Positions 43,415 through 53,450 are shown, counted from the stretch's first letter. The stretch: DNA of 64,000 bases from Emticicia sp. CRIBPO (GCF_009905725.1 NZ_JAAAKV010000001.1:1-64000); one strand, 5' to 3'. Notes: generated by a model from the letters alone, not told the origin. Made by a program: numbers and translations.

Positions 43415-45946
43415 ATGGAACCCAAATTTTCACAGAGAGTAAAAGAAGTGATCACTCTTGCCAGAGAAGAGGCACTTAGATTGGGGCATGATTACATTGG
43501 TACCGAGCACCTTATTTTGGGGATGATTCGAGAGGGAGATGGGCTGGGGTTGGAATTGATTCAGAAAGCGGGCATCAGGCCTGATGAATTGAGACAAACC
43601 ATTGAGAGTTCGACAAGAGGAACTGCCACCAATACCATTAAAAACCTCGCCAATATTCCGCTGACCCGTCAGTCAGAAAAAGTGTTAAAAATAACACACC
43701 TGGAAGCAAAAATTTTTAAATCTGAAATCATCGGAACAGAGCACCTTCTGTTGGCTATACTTCGTGACGACGACAACCTCGGTTGCCAGATATTGAACAA
43801 ATATAAAGTCAACTATAAACTCATCAAGGAAATGCTAGAATATCAGCTGAACGGACAAGAGCCGTCAATGGAAAGGCCTGATACAGATGATGAGGATGAC
43901 AAAGTGTTCGGAAGCGGTGCATACGGAAGTCAATCCCGTGATCCGAAATCTACCGAAAAATCTAAAACCCCGGTTTTGGACAATTTTGGCCGTGATTTAA
44001 CGAAAATGGCTGAAATAGGTAAATTAGACCCCATCATTGGCCGTGAGAAAGAGATTGAGCGTGTGGCTCAGATCCTTTCCCGTCGTAAGAAAAACAACCC
44101 GATCCTGATCGGAGAGCCTGGTGTTGGTAAAACTGCCATCGCTGAAGGTCTTGCCCTCAGAATCGTTCAGAAAAAAGTGTCACGTGTGCTTTTCGGTAAA
44201 AGGGTTGTAACCCTTGATCTCGCTTCTCTTGTGGCCGGTACCAAATACCGCGGACAATTTGAAGAAAGAATGAAAGCTGTGATGACCGAGCTTGAAAAAT
44301 CGCCGCAGGTGATCCTTTTCATTGATGAGATCCATACCATCGTAGGTGCGGGTGGGGCCAGTGGCTCGCTTGATGCCTCCAATATGTTCAAACCTGCCCT
44401 TGCCAGAGGCGATATCCAATGTATTGGTGCCACTACCCTGGATGAGTACAGACAATATATTGAGAAAGACGGTGCATTGGCCAGAAGATTCCAGATGGTG
44501 ATGGTAGACGCCACTTCTGTGGAAGAAACCATTGAAATCCTGAATAACATCAAGGAAAAATACGAAGATCACCATAATGTAACTTATTCTGAAGACGCGA
44601 TCGTTTCAGCGGTAAAATACTCTGAAAGATACATTACAGACCGTTATCTTCCGGACAAAGCCATTGATGTCATTGACGAAGTCGGTGCCAGGGTACACAT
44701 CAAAAATATCAACGTTCCCCAGGATGTCTTAGACCTTGAAGAAGCTGTTGAAGAGATCAAACTGGAGAAAAACCGTGTCGTTAAGAGTCAGAGATATGAA
44801 GAAGCGGCCCAACTGAGAGATCGTGAGAAGAAACTGATAGATCAGCTTGAAAAAGCCAAACAAACCTGGGAAGAAGAAAGCAAATCACTGCGTCACACGG
44901 TAACTGAGGATAACGTAGCTGAAGTAATCGCCATGATGACCGGTATTCCTGTCAGAAAAGTGAATATGAACGACGGAGAAAAAATCCTGAAAATGGGTGA
45001 TGCTCTCAGAGGACGTATCATTGGCCAGGATGCTGCCGTTGAAAAACTGGTAAAAGCCATCCAGAGAACCAGGGTTGGTTTGAAAGACCCTAAAAAACCG
45101 ATCGGATCATTTATATTCCTTGGTCCTACCGGGGTCGGAAAAACCGAATTGGCAAAAACACTGACTGAGTACCTGTTTGACAAAGAAGATGCCCTGATCA
45201 GGATAGATATGAGTGAGTACATGGAGAAATTCAGTATCTCGCGTCTGGTTGGAGCCCCTCCGGGTTATGTAGGTTATGAAGAAGGTGGTCAGTTGACTGA
45301 AAAAGTCAGAAGAAAGCCTTATTCAGTGATCTTGCTGGATGAAATTGAAAAAGCTCACCCGGATGTATTCAATATCCTGCTGCAGGTGCTGGATGACGGT
45401 ATTCTGACAGACAGTCTGGGAAGAAGAGTCGATTTCAGAAACACCATTATCATCATGACATCTAACATCGGTGTCAGAGACCTTAAAGATTTTGGAGCCG
45501 GAATTGGTTTTGCGACCAAGTCAAGAGTAGAAGCCCAGGATGACATGGTGAAAACCACCATTCAGAACGCTTTGAGAAAAACATTCTCTCCTGAATTCCT
45601 TAACCGTCTTGATGATGTGATCATCTTCAATTCACTGGATAGAAATGATATTCATAACATTATTGATATTGCTCTAGGAAGATTATTCAAACGTATCAGT
45701 AATATCGGATATAAAATTGAATTGACAGAAAAAGCGAAAGATTTCTTATCAGAAAAAGGATACGATCAGCAATACGGGGCACGTCCTCTTAACAGGGCCA
45801 TCCAGAAGTATGTTGAGGATCCTCTTGCCGAAGAAATACTCAAGGGTGGCCTCACTGAAGGTGATACCATCCTGGTAGATTATTCAGGCGAAGGAGAAAA
45901 TCTGAATTTTAACAAGAAATCTAACGAAGAAACGATTGAACAATAA
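43415..45946 (+). CDS. clpC: ClpC, ATPase subunit of Clp protease
   Basis: AAA+ unfoldase of 843 residues that feeds substrates to ClpP. Domains: two Clp N repeats (about 1-145, [16 protein letters not shown] and [17 protein letters not shown]), AAA-1 with Walker [10 protein letters not shown] and Walker [10 protein letters not shown], a UVR-like coiled M domain ([18 protein letters not shown]), AAA-2 with [13 protein letters not shown] and [13 protein letters not shown], and the ClpB D2-small domain. A strong Shine-Dalgarno precedes it and an intrinsic terminator follows. Confidence 0.96.
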   Translation: MEPKFSQRVKEVITLAREEALRLGHDYIGTEHLILGMIREGDGLGLELIQKAGIRPDELRQTIESSTRGTATNTIKNLANIPLTRQSEKVLKITHLEAKIFKSEIIGTEHLLLAILRDDDNLGCQILNKYKVNYKLIKEMLEYQLNGQEPSMERPDTDDEDDKVFGSGAYGSQSRDPKSTEKSKTPVLDNFGRDLTKMAEIGKLDPIIGREKEIERVAQILSRRKKNNPILIGEPGVGKTAIAEGLALRIVQKKVSRVLFGKRVVTLDLASLVAGTKYRGQFEERMKAVMTELEKSPQVILFIDEIHTIVGAGGASGSLDASNMFKPALARGDIQCIGATTLDEYRQYIEKDGALARRFQMVMVDATSVEETIEILNNIKEKYEDHHNVTYSEDAIVSAVKYSERYITDRYLPDKAIDVIDEVGARVHIKNINVPQDVLDLEEAVEEIKLEKNRVVKSQRYEEAAQLRDREKKLIDQLEKAKQTWEEESKSLRHTVTEDNVAEVIAMMTGIPVRKVNMNDGEKILKMGDALRGRIIGQDAAVEKLVKAIQRTRVGLKDPKKPIGSFIFLGPTGVGKTELAKTLTEYLFDKEDALIRIDMSEYMEKFSISRLVGAPPGYVGYEEGGQLTEKVRRKPYSVILLDEIEKAHPDVFNILLQVLDDGILTDSLGRRVDFRNTIIIMTSNIGVRDLKDFGAGIGFATKSRVEAQDDMVKTTIQNALRKTFSPEFLNRLDDVIIFNSLDRNDIHNIIDIALGRLFKRISNIGYKIELTEKAKDFLSEKGYDQQYGARPLNRAIQKYVEDPLAEEILKGGLTEGDTILVDYSGEGENLNFNKKSNEETIEQ

Positions 45947-45966
45947 TTTTTTCTTTAGATATTTGA

Positions 45967-45994
45967 AGCACGGGACTATTCCCGTGCTTTTTTT
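45967..45994 (+). terminator. Intrinsic terminator of clpC that abuts the next start codon
   Basis: Perfect 9-bp stem AGCACGGGA / TCCCGTGCT with a 4-base loop, followed by TTTTTT whose last base is 45994. The next ATG is at 45995, so the terminator occupies the space where the ribosome site of that gene should be. Confidence 0.88.
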
Positions 45995-47170
45995 ATGAAA
46001 AAACTACGCTACCTATTCTCTTTTTTACTCCTTGGGGCATTGAACAGCCAGGCTCAGCAGCTTTCCAAAGAAGCTCAGTTCGGGCTGGTGACGATTTCAA
46101 GAGGTTCTTCCGAAGATGCCATTTACCAGATCTGGGGCCATACTGTACTGCATCTCAATGACCCGGTGAACGGCATCAACGAATGTTATGATTACGGCTC
46201 GTTCACTTTTGACCAGCCGGGATTTATCCTCAAATTTATGAGGGGTACTTTGCCTTATAAAATGGCAGTTTATGATTTCAGGACCTTCATAGATCACTAT
46301 AAATACAAGGAAAACAGGTCTGCAACAGAGCAAATCCTTAATCTATCCCCGAAACAGAAGGAAGACCTGCACCAGTTTCTGATCAAAAATTACCTGCCTG
46401 AAAACAGGGAATACAAATACCGCTTCTTTTATTACAACTGTGCCAGCAGGATCAGGGACATTCTGCAGCAGGTGTGTGGCGATTCCCTGCAGTTTTCACA
46501 GACTTTACATGCCGACTCCTCTTACAGGCAGTGGATCGACGAATATGCCAGGGAAAAACAACCCTGGACCAATTTCGGGATGATGCTCGGGCTGGGACTG
46601 CAGTCGGATGAACTGACCAAAGAATCAGGGGCTATGTTTCTTCCTGACAACCTCGCCATGGGGTTTGATTCTGCTGTAATCTATCATGATAAGGTAAAAC
46701 AGCCGTTTGTGCTTACGAAAATACAACATACTTCGGTGGGGGCACCATCCATATCTCAGTCTTTCTGGTCGCCCATGGTAGTATTGTCATTATTTCTTGT
46801 TTTGGTAGCCGGATTCACCTGGTGGCAGATCAGAAGCGGCAACAAGAATATGCTGTTTGACAAAGTGTTATTCCCAGTTCTCGGGCTGTCTGGCTGGTTT
46901 CTGGCCTTTCTGTGGTTTCTTACCGATCATGGCGTAACAAGACAGAACTTTAACTTAATATGGGCTTTTCCATTCCTTTTCCCGCTTTTCTTCTTTATAA
47001 AAAAGAACTGGATAACCGGCTTCATGAAGGTTTACGGCATTGCCCTGGCTATATTACTTATCGGGTGGAAATTCTGGCCGCAGGAGCTGCCTTCTCCCCT
47101 TATTCCTCTTATTCTGGCGATCATCCTCCGGGTTATTTTCGTCACTAAAATATTCAAATTTAAAAATTAA
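45995..47170 (+). CDS. Lnb-like (DUF4105) membrane protein
   Basis: Protein of 391 residues. After a signal peptide (MKKLRYLFSFLLLGALNSQAQ) comes the DUF4105 domain (about 25-180) with YQIWGHTVLHLND and the cysteine motif FYYNCASRIRDI, a papain/NlpC-like layout. About five membrane spans follow (from residue 250). The DUF4105 family includes Lnb, reported as the lipoprotein N-acyltransferase of Bacteroides, so transfer of an acyl chain to lipoproteins is a fair inference; many lipoproteins are encoded in this window. Only a terminator hairpin precedes its ATG. Its stop shares one base with the next start (TAATG). Confidence 0.78.
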   Translation: MKKLRYLFSFLLLGALNSQAQQLSKEAQFGLVTISRGSSEDAIYQIWGHTVLHLNDPVNGINECYDYGSFTFDQPGFILKFMRGTLPYKMAVYDFRTFIDHYKYKENRSATEQILNLSPKQKEDLHQFLIKNYLPENREYKYRFFYYNCASRIRDILQQVCGDSLQFSQTLHADSSYRQWIDEYAREKQPWTNFGMMLGLGLQSDELTKESGAMFLPDNLAMGFDSAVIYHDKVKQPFVLTKIQHTSVGAPSISQSFWSPMVVLSLFLVLVAGFTWWQIRSGNKNMLFDKVLFPVLGLSGWFLAFLWFLTDHGVTRQNFNLIWAFPFLFPLFFFIKKNWITGFMKVYGIALAILLIGWKFWPQELPSPLIPLILAIILRVIFVTKIFKFKN

Positions 47171-47961
47171 TGGATTTAAAGCATATTTGCGAGCAAACCG
47201 CAGACGTAGCACGCCTGGCCGGAAATTTTATAGACCAGGAATCAAAGAAGTTCAATACCGATGCTGTAGAATACAAAGACATCAACAATGTGGTGTCTTA
47301 TGTGGATAAAGAAGCCGAGAAACTGATTGTGGATGCCTTGAAACTGGTCCTTCCCGAGGCTGGCTTCATTACAGAAGAAGGTACCGCCGATACCTCGGAC
47401 ATGGAAGGATATAACTGGATCATTGACCCTCTGGACGGCACAGCGAATTTTATCCATGGTTTGCCCAATTATTCGGTCAGTCTTGCCCTGGCGAAAGGAA
47501 AAGAGGTCTATGTAGGTGTGGTTTATCACATTTGCACCAAAGACATATTTTATGCCGTAAAAGGCCAGGGAGCGTTCAGAAACGGCGAAAAAATAAGTGT
47601 TTCGAAAGCAAAGAAACTGGGAGAAAGCCTTTTTGCCACAGGATTCCCTTACTATAAGTTTCAAAGCATGGAAAAATACCTGCAGATTCTCGAGGCCCTG
47701 ATGCAGAAAACACACGGTCTGAGGCGTTTCGGTTCAGCAGCCATTGATCTGGCCTATGTAGCCTGTGGCTATTTTGACGGCTTTTTTGAATATAATCTTA
47801 ACAGCTGGGACATGGCCGCAGGAGTTTTGCTCATCCAGGAAGCCGGAGGTACAGTGACTGATTTTAACGGCGGGCAGGACTATCTCTTCGGAGGTAATAT
47901 TGTAGCCGGATCGGCTGTTCATCAAGAACTTTTAGACGAAATACAGCGTTTTTGGAAATAA
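47170..47961 (+). CDS. Inositol monophosphatase family protein
   Basis: Mg2+-dependent phosphatase of 263 residues, SuhB-like. Motifs: the metal site WIIDPLDGTANFIHG, EEGTADT before it, and the C-terminal NSWDMAAGVLLIQEAGG. It may act on inositol-1-phosphate or another sugar phosphate. Translation is coupled to the Lnb-like gene by the TAATG junction. Confidence 0.9.
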   Translation: MDLKHICEQTADVARLAGNFIDQESKKFNTDAVEYKDINNVVSYVDKEAEKLIVDALKLVLPEAGFITEEGTADTSDMEGYNWIIDPLDGTANFIHGLPNYSVSLALAKGKEVYVGVVYHICTKDIFYAVKGQGAFRNGEKISVSKAKKLGESLFATGFPYYKFQSMEKYLQILEALMQKTHGLRRFGSAAIDLAYVACGYFDGFFEYNLNSWDMAAGVLLIQEAGGTVTDFNGGQDYLFGGNIVAGSAVHQELLDEIQRFWK

Positions 47962-47975
47962 ACACCCCTTTATCA

Positions 47976-48497
47976 ATGGAAATTGAGCACTTACAATACC
48001 CTATCGGAAGATTTGACAAGACCAGGACATATTCTGACTCAGATATTACTTATGGAATCTCCTATCTGAAGGACTATCCTGCTATCCTGGAAGACACGGT
48101 CAAAAACCTCAGTGATGAGGCTCTGGCACAGATTTACAGACCAGGTGGCTGGAATATCCGTCAGCTGGTACATCACCTGGCCGATTCTCATTCCAATATG
48201 TACATCAGGATCAAATGTGCTCTGACAGAAGACAATCCGACGATCAAAGGGTACAATGAAGGTGATTGGGCTGAATTACCGGATTCAAAATTGCCCATTG
48301 ACCCTTCTTTAAAGATGCTGAGCGGCATTCATCAGCGGCTGGCCGCACTTCTGGACAACAACGACGACAGCCTGCTGGAGAAAAGCTATTTTCATGCAGG
48401 ATATGATTTTACTTATACGCTCAGGACCGTTATTCCGTTATATCAATGGCACTCCGAACACCACCTGGAGCACATTAAACTGGCACTGAATTACTGA
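47976..48497 (+). CDS. YfiT/BstA-type DinB-family protein
   Basis: Four-helix metal-binding protein of 173 residues. The three metal-binding histidines are visible: H in QLVHHLADSHSNMY and two in QWHSEHHLEHI. The pattern RPGGWNIRQLVHHLADSH is typical of YfiT, a putative bacillithiol S-transferase. The start at 47976 (MEIEHLQYPIGRFD) is chosen; an in-frame ATG at 47952 lies inside the preceding gene. The small Cys-rich gene follows 4 bases after the stop. Confidence 0.87.
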   Translation: MEIEHLQYPIGRFDKTRTYSDSDITYGISYLKDYPAILEDTVKNLSDEALAQIYRPGGWNIRQLVHHLADSHSNMYIRIKCALTEDNPTIKGYNEGDWAELPDSKLPIDPSLKMLSGIHQRLAALLDNNDDSLLEKSYFHAGYDFTYTLRTVIPLYQWHSEHHLEHIKLALNY

Positions 48498-48501
48498 CAT
48501 T

Positions 48502-48672
48502 ATGGAAACGATAGCCATCATTCTTCTTTTTGCGGCCGCGGCGTTCTACCTGGGCAGAAAAATTTATGCCCAGTTTCAGGCTAAATCCGGCTGTTCTAAA
48601 AATTGCGGCGGGGCCTGCAGTGTTCCTTCGGTGATGGATAAAATCGAAATGCAGGAGAAAAGTCTTCGTTAA
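48502..48672 (+). CDS. FeoB-associated Cys-rich-type small membrane protein
   Basis: A 56-residue protein: one membrane span (IAIILLFAAAAFYLG), a basic turn (RKIYAQF), and a short Cys cluster SGCSKNCGGACS with three cysteines, ending in a charged tail. The layout matches the small Cys-rich membrane proteins often linked to FeoB iron transporters, but no feo gene is in the window. It begins 4 bases after the YfiT-type gene, so co-expression is likely. A thiol or iron role is inference. Confidence 0.7.
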   Translation: METIAIILLFAAAAFYLGRKIYAQFQAKSGCSKNCGGACSVPSVMDKIEMQEKSLR

Positions 48673-48877
48673 TTAATCCCCCGCTCCTGTTTGGAATAAA
48701 TCTGAATTTCCGGCTGTTTGTGGCCCCCACGGTGGTTTTGAGCATGTTGTTGAAATATTCAATTAGTTAATAATAATCTTTTTTATTTAATTTGCAGTAT
48801 TTTAAACAAGTTGACTCGCTATGGTCGGCTTTGTTTCCTACTGATTTTACTATTCAAAAAAAGCAATTTAACTCATT

Positions 48878-49288
48878 ATGAATTTAGTCGTTGAAAAAAG
48901 TGAACAATACGTCCTCCTGACTGTAAAGCAAAATGCCATAGATGTGGATTTAGCGGCACAGATTGAAAAAAATATAGCCGGTTTGTATTCAGGAGAAGGT
49001 AAGATCAACTTTATCATCAACCTCGACGAAGTAAAAGACATTTCTGAAAAAGGACACCTTTTGTTTACAAAAGTTCAGAAGATCTGTGTAAACGAATCCG
49101 GTTTATTGGTCCTTGTTACAAAAAGTGTCGATTTACTTGATAATATCCTTAGCCAGACCGAAGAAAGCCTCCTGGTTTTGCCTACGAATGAAGAGGGTGT
49201 TGATGCTATTTTCATGAATGAACTTGAAAATGACTTCAAAGAAGAACAGGATGACGAATTTGGTTTTGATAATGAGAGTGATTATTAA
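48878..49288 (+). CDS. STAS-domain-like protein with acidic tail
   Basis: Protein of 136 residues. The first about 110 residues follow the anti-sigma-factor-antagonist (STAS) fold: INFIINLDEVKDISEKGH, then a helix and LLVLVTKSVDLLDNIL, with the conserved DxS-type position seen as DIS. The tail is strongly acidic (FKEEQDDEFGFDNESDY). It sits just before RNase Z, an arrangement I recall in Bacteroidota. No kinase partner gene is close. Confidence 0.72.
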   Translation: MNLVVEKSEQYVLLTVKQNAIDVDLAAQIEKNIAGLYSGEGKINFIINLDEVKDISEKGHLLFTKVQKICVNESGLLVLVTKSVDLLDNILSQTEESLLVLPTNEEGVDAIFMNELENDFKEEQDDEFGFDNESDY

Positions 49289-49359
49289 ACTAAAACCTTT
49301 TTTATTCTGTTACTTTACTGATTTAGGGATTGAACGTTTAGAGAAATAAATAACAAAAA

Positions 49360-50265
49360 TTGGAGTTTACAATATTAGGTACTGGTTCCGCAACGCTTCA
49401 GTTGACCCGTTTTCCATCAGCATTTGTTCTTTCTGTTGACAATGAATGTATTTTGATTGATTGCGGTGAGGGAACCCAGCATCAGATCTTAAAGTATAAG
49501 ATTAAGCATACAAGGATCAGGACCATTTTGATCAGCCATCTTCACGGTGATCATTATTTTGGTTTAATCGGCCTGATTTCTTCGTGGAGTCTTAACAAAA
49601 GAACTGAGCCGCTGACCCTGATAGGTCCTCCGGGTTTGCTGGAAATCATCAGTATCCAATTGAAATACTCCGGAACGATCCTGAGCTTTAAAGTTGATTT
49701 TATTGAGACCAAATCGACTGTTTCGGAAGTTGTTTATGAAAATGATCTCTTCTCTGTGACTACCATTCCGCTGATTCACCGCGTTCCCTGCAACGGTTAC
49801 CTTGTGACCCGGAAAGGAAGTGAGAGAAAGATTATTAAGGAGAGAATTCCGGAAGACTTTCCCCTGCCCTATTTTAAGAAACTTAAAGACGGCGAGGATA
49901 TTTTTGATGAACTCTCCGGCAAAACATACAAAAACAGTGAGCTGACCACTGAAGGTGATCCTGAAGTAAAAGTGGCTTATTGTTCCGACACCGCTTATTT
50001 TGAAGAGATTATCCCGATTATTGAAGGGGCTGATCTGCTCTATCATGAGGCTACTTTTACCCATGAACTCATAGAAAGGGCCAAAAGCACTTTTCATTCG
50101 ACGGCAGGTGAGGCGGCACAGATCGCGAAAAAAGCACAGGTAAAACAATTGGTTATAGGACATTACTCATCAAGATATAAAGAATTGGACGGGCATTTAT
50201 CAGAGGCAAAAGGCATTTTTGAGGCAACTTTACTCGCAGAAGAGGGTCTCACGGTGAAGGTTTGA
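49360..50265 (+). CDS. rnz: Ribonuclease Z, TTG start
   Basis: tRNA 3'-endonuclease of 301 residues, metallo-beta-lactamase fold. Seen: MEFTILGTGSATL at the N-terminus, the metal motif SHLHGDHYFGL, the second metal histidine near VIGHYSSRY, and CSDTAYFEE. The start codon is TTG: an in-frame stop TAA lies at 49351-49353 only two codons upstream, and the family N-terminus begins exactly there. tRNA-Ala in this window lacks an encoded CCA, which fits RNase Z processing of such tRNAs. Confidence 0.94.
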   Translation: MEFTILGTGSATLQLTRFPSAFVLSVDNECILIDCGEGTQHQILKYKIKHTRIRTILISHLHGDHYFGLIGLISSWSLNKRTEPLTLIGPPGLLEIISIQLKYSGTILSFKVDFIETKSTVSEVVYENDLFSVTTIPLIHRVPCNGYLVTRKGSERKIIKERIPEDFPLPYFKKLKDGEDIFDELSGKTYKNSELTTEGDPEVKVAYCSDTAYFEEIIPIIEGADLLYHEATFTHELIERAKSTFHSTAGEAAQIAKKAQVKQLVIGHYSSRYKELDGHLSEAKGIFEATLLAEEGLTVKV

Positions 50266-50368
50266 CATTTTTTTTGATAATTTACCCATAAATCCTATGA
50301 GATTGGTAGGATATAGATTAACTTTACGGCTCTTTTGTTTAATAATATTTTAGAAAATAGATTATCAT

Positions 50369-52450
50369 ATGCAAAGTTTCAGGACAGAATTAGAGAATGC
50401 ATTAGTGGAGAAGGATATTATTGATTTGGAAAGAAAAATCAGATTATTCAGGGAAGGTGCAATTCATGATGACAAATTCAGAAGTTTGAGATTGGCCAGA
50501 GGGGTTTACGGACAGAGGCAGTCGGGCGTTCAGATGGTACGGATTAAGCTGCCGTATGGTAAAATGACTTTTAAACAATGGAAGAAAATTTCAGATATTT
50601 CGGATGAATATTCAACCGGAAATCTGCACTTAACTACCAGACAGGACATTCAGATTCACTTTGTGAGTCTTGACAGAACGCCTGAATTGTGGGCAAAACT
50701 TGAGGAAGACAGCGTTACTTTACGTGAAGCCTGTGGCAATACCGTAAGAAATGTAACGGCATCTGTTACTGCCGGTGTTGATCCTAATGAACTTTTCGAC
50801 GTCACTCCTTATGCTCACGCGGTCTTCTCCTATTTCCTGAGAAATCCTATATGCCAGGAAATGGGTCGTAAAATCAAAATAGCTTTTTCTAATACTTCAG
50901 AAGATACAGCCCTGGCTTATATCCATGACATGGGCTTTTTACCGGCCATCAAAGATGGTTTGAGAGGCTTTAAAGTGGTAGTAGGTGGCGGATTGGGCTC
51001 ACAGCCCCGTCTTGCAGATGTAGCCTATGAATTCCTGGCTGCTGACCAGCTTATCCCATTTGTGGAGTCGGTTTTAAGGGTATTCGACAGACACGGCGAA
51101 AGAAACTCAAGAAGCAAGGCCAGGATGAAATTCCTGATCCAGAAAATTGGGTTTGAAGCCTTCATGCAGTTGGTTGAAGAAGAAGCCAAAGCCTTGAAAA
51201 ACAAGTTTTTTGAGATAGAAGCCACTGAAGAAGAGGTTCAGGTTCCTGAAAAAATCTCAGATCTTGCTGCTCCTGATACAGAAGCTTATCAGACCTGGTA
51301 TTCGACCAACGTTTTTGAACAAAAACAAAAAGGACTTTACGGGGTTTTTGTAAGGATCACCCTCGGTGATATCTCCAGTACTGCCTCAAGAAACCTGATC
51401 TCGAAACTGGAAGGCTATACTGGTGACGACATCCGTGTGACGATCAACCAGGGGCTGTTTTTGAAAAACATCCCTGCTGCTAACCTTCCTTATGTATTTA
51501 ATGTACTGACTGAAGAAAACGTTGCAGCTGCAGGTGCCAACAGCCTGGCCAACATTACGGCTTGTCCTGGTACCGATACCTGTAACCTGGCGATTTCCGA
51601 TAGTACATTTATCACGAAAGTGTTTGAAAAAGTGATCAATGAGGAGTTTCCGGATCTGATCAAAAATAACGATATCAAAATCAAGATATCCGGCTGTATG
51701 AACTCTTGCGGTCAGCACGGAATGGCCCACATCGGGTTCCATGGCAGCTCACTTAAGTCGCTTGATAAGAGGGTTTTACCAGCTTTGCAGGTACTTTTAG
51801 GTGGCGGCACCTTAGGTGACGGACTGGGAAGGGTTTCTGAAAAAATAATCAAAGTACCAAGCAAAAGAGGACCTGAAGTTTTAAGGTATTTGTTTGCAGA
51901 TTATACTGATAATAAACTTGAAGGCGAATATTTCAATGATTATTTCGACCGTCAGGGTAAGATATATTTCTACGACCTTCTGAAGCCGCTGGCTGATTTG
52001 GGTACAGTGCAGGAAAATGATTTTGTGGACTGGGGACACGAAGAATTGTTCAGTACCGCCATCGGAGTGGGTGAATGTGCTGCGGTGATGATTGACCTTG
52101 TGGCTACGCTCCTGTTTGAAGCCGAGGAAAAAATAGACCTGGCAAAAGAGTGTTTTGATAACCAACAATGGGCAGATGCGATTTATCATGCCTATTCGGC
52201 TCAGATCAACGCTGCCAAAGGACTTCTTTTGGATAAGAATGTGAATTGCAGCACTCAGATGAAAGTGATATCAGAATTTGATAAGAACTACGCGGACGAT
52301 TTTAACGGTAAATTCAGTGAAGATGTGCTTCAGATCAATAAAAATGAGCCTTCCCAGGAATTTGCTCAGGCATTTATTGCACAGGCCATTGATTTCCACA
52401 AAAAAGCGAGCCTGGTAAGAGAAAGAAATCAAAAAGAAGTTTTTGCCTGA
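50369..52450 (+). CDS. Siroheme sulfite/nitrite reductase with C-terminal HEPN domain
   Basis: Assimilatory sulfite reductase-type enzyme, 693 residues, probably ferredoxin-dependent. Two ferrodoxin-like siroheme repeats are visible: HLTTRQDIQIHFV and, later, RVTINQGLFLKN-like IRVTINQGLFLKNI. The 4Fe-4S/siroheme ligands are ITACPGTDTCNLA and ISGCMNSCGQHG. From about residue 575 the chain continues with about 115 residues that look like a HEPN four-helix domain (EEKIDLAKECFDNQQWADAI, then YHAYSAQINAAKGLLL). The canonical enzyme lacks this tail. Nitrite reduction is possible, but the neighbouring cys genes favour sulfite. The methyltransferase follows after 2 bp. Confidence 0.86.
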   Translation: MQSFRTELENALVEKDIIDLERKIRLFREGAIHDDKFRSLRLARGVYGQRQSGVQMVRIKLPYGKMTFKQWKKISDISDEYSTGNLHLTTRQDIQIHFVSLDRTPELWAKLEEDSVTLREACGNTVRNVTASVTAGVDPNELFDVTPYAHAVFSYFLRNPICQEMGRKIKIAFSNTSEDTALAYIHDMGFLPAIKDGLRGFKVVVGGGLGSQPRLADVAYEFLAADQLIPFVESVLRVFDRHGERNSRSKARMKFLIQKIGFEAFMQLVEEEAKALKNKFFEIEATEEEVQVPEKISDLAAPDTEAYQTWYSTNVFEQKQKGLYGVFVRITLGDISSTASRNLISKLEGYTGDDIRVTINQGLFLKNIPAANLPYVFNVLTEENVAAAGANSLANITACPGTDTCNLAISDSTFITKVFEKVINEEFPDLIKNNDIKIKISGCMNSCGQHGMAHIGFHGSSLKSLDKRVLPALQVLLGGGTLGDGLGRVSEKIIKVPSKRGPEVLRYLFADYTDNKLEGEYFNDYFDRQGKIYFYDLLKPLADLGTVQENDFVDWGHEELFSTAIGVGECAAVMIDLVATLLFEAEEKIDLAKECFDNQQWADAIYHAYSAQINAAKGLLLDKNVNCSTQMKVISEFDKNYADDFNGKFSEDVLQINKNEPSQEFAQAFIAQAIDFHKKASLVRERNQKEVFA

Positions 52451-52452
52451 TC

Positions 52453-53223
52453 ATGGAGGCTTTTACAGCTAAAAGACCGAGACTTACCGTGGTGGGTGCG
52501 GGTCCGGGTGACCCTGAACTCATTACCCTTAAAGCTGTAAATGCTTTAAGAAAGGCTGATGTGGTGCTGTATGATGCCCTGGCTAACCCGGTTTTACTTG
52601 ATTACTGCCATCCGTTTTGTGAGAAGGTTTTTGTAGGAAAGATCGGTCACCAAAAAGGAATAACGCAGGATGATATCAATCATCTGATTGTCGAAAAAGC
52701 CCATTCTGCGGGACATGTGGTGAGGTTGAAAGGTGGTGATCCTTTCATTTTCGGAAGAGGCATCGAAGAGATGGAGTATGCGGCTGAAAATGAGATAGAA
52801 ACAGACTATATTCCGGGAATATCAAGTGTAATGTCGGGGGGATTCAGTAATATCCCGTTGACAGACAGGCGGTTTTCGGATGGTTTCTGGGTCATTACAG
52901 GACATAAATCAGACGGATCTTTATCAGAAGACTTAAGAATAGCCGCTCAGACCAACGCCACCGTAGTGGTGCTGATGGGCATGTCAAAGCTGGCGGTTAT
53001 TGCTGAAATATATAAGGAGAACAACAAAATGGAAATTCCTGTGGCTATCATTCAGAATGCCACGACCCCTGAAGAAAAAATCGGCGTGGGAACTATTGGA
53101 AATATGGTTAAAATGGCCGCTGAAAATATGCTGTCAAATCCCGCCGTTATCATTATCGGAGAAGTGGTCAATTTTCATAAAAAACACCTGGGAAGACTCT
53201 CTAAAGAGTTGCTGGAGCAGTAA
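52453..53223 (+). CDS. cobA: Uroporphyrinogen-III C-methyltransferase
   Basis: SAM-dependent enzyme of 256 residues that makes precorrin-2 from uroporphyrinogen III, the first committed step to siroheme. Seen: VVGAGPGDPELITLKAV, VRLKGGDPFIFGRG and IPGISSVMSG, the SUMT marks. The dehydrogenase/ferrochelatase half of CysG is not in this chain and is not seen nearby. It is in one transcript with the siroheme-dependent reductase. Confidence 0.93.
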   Translation: MEAFTAKRPRLTVVGAGPGDPELITLKAVNALRKADVVLYDALANPVLLDYCHPFCEKVFVGKIGHQKGITQDDINHLIVEKAHSAGHVVRLKGGDPFIFGRGIEEMEYAAENEIETDYIPGISSVMSGGFSNIPLTDRRFSDGFWVITGHKSDGSLSEDLRIAAQTNATVVVLMGMSKLAVIAEIYKENNKMEIPVAIIQNATTPEEKIGVGTIGNMVKMAAENMLSNPAVIIIGEVVNFHKKHLGRLSKELLEQ

Positions 53224-53442
53224 AAAAATAGCCTCATACTGATGGAAGTACAAGGCTTTGGTGCGTTGCAGATTTAGTAAAGGTTTTCATTGTGGGTTAA
53301 GCTGAACAAATGTAATAAGGATTAACCAAGGATGACAGAACTATTTATTAAACGGTATCGAAATGCCAAACTTTTTTAATTATCTGTCTTACAAGTCTTT
53401 AAGAATATAAAATAAAAGTCTGTTTGGTCAGAAAATAATAAT

Positions 53443-53450
53443 TAATTTTG
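53443..53450 (+). promoter_or_regulatory. Putative -7 element (TAATTTTG) for cysH-cysD-cysN
   Basis: Matches TAnnTTTG, 60 bases before the cysH ATG, with TTTG at 53423-53426 (16-bp spacing, short). The 286-bp spacer shows no riboswitch I can recognise; a weak hairpin without a T-run follows cobA (about 53231-53258). Confidence 0.45.
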
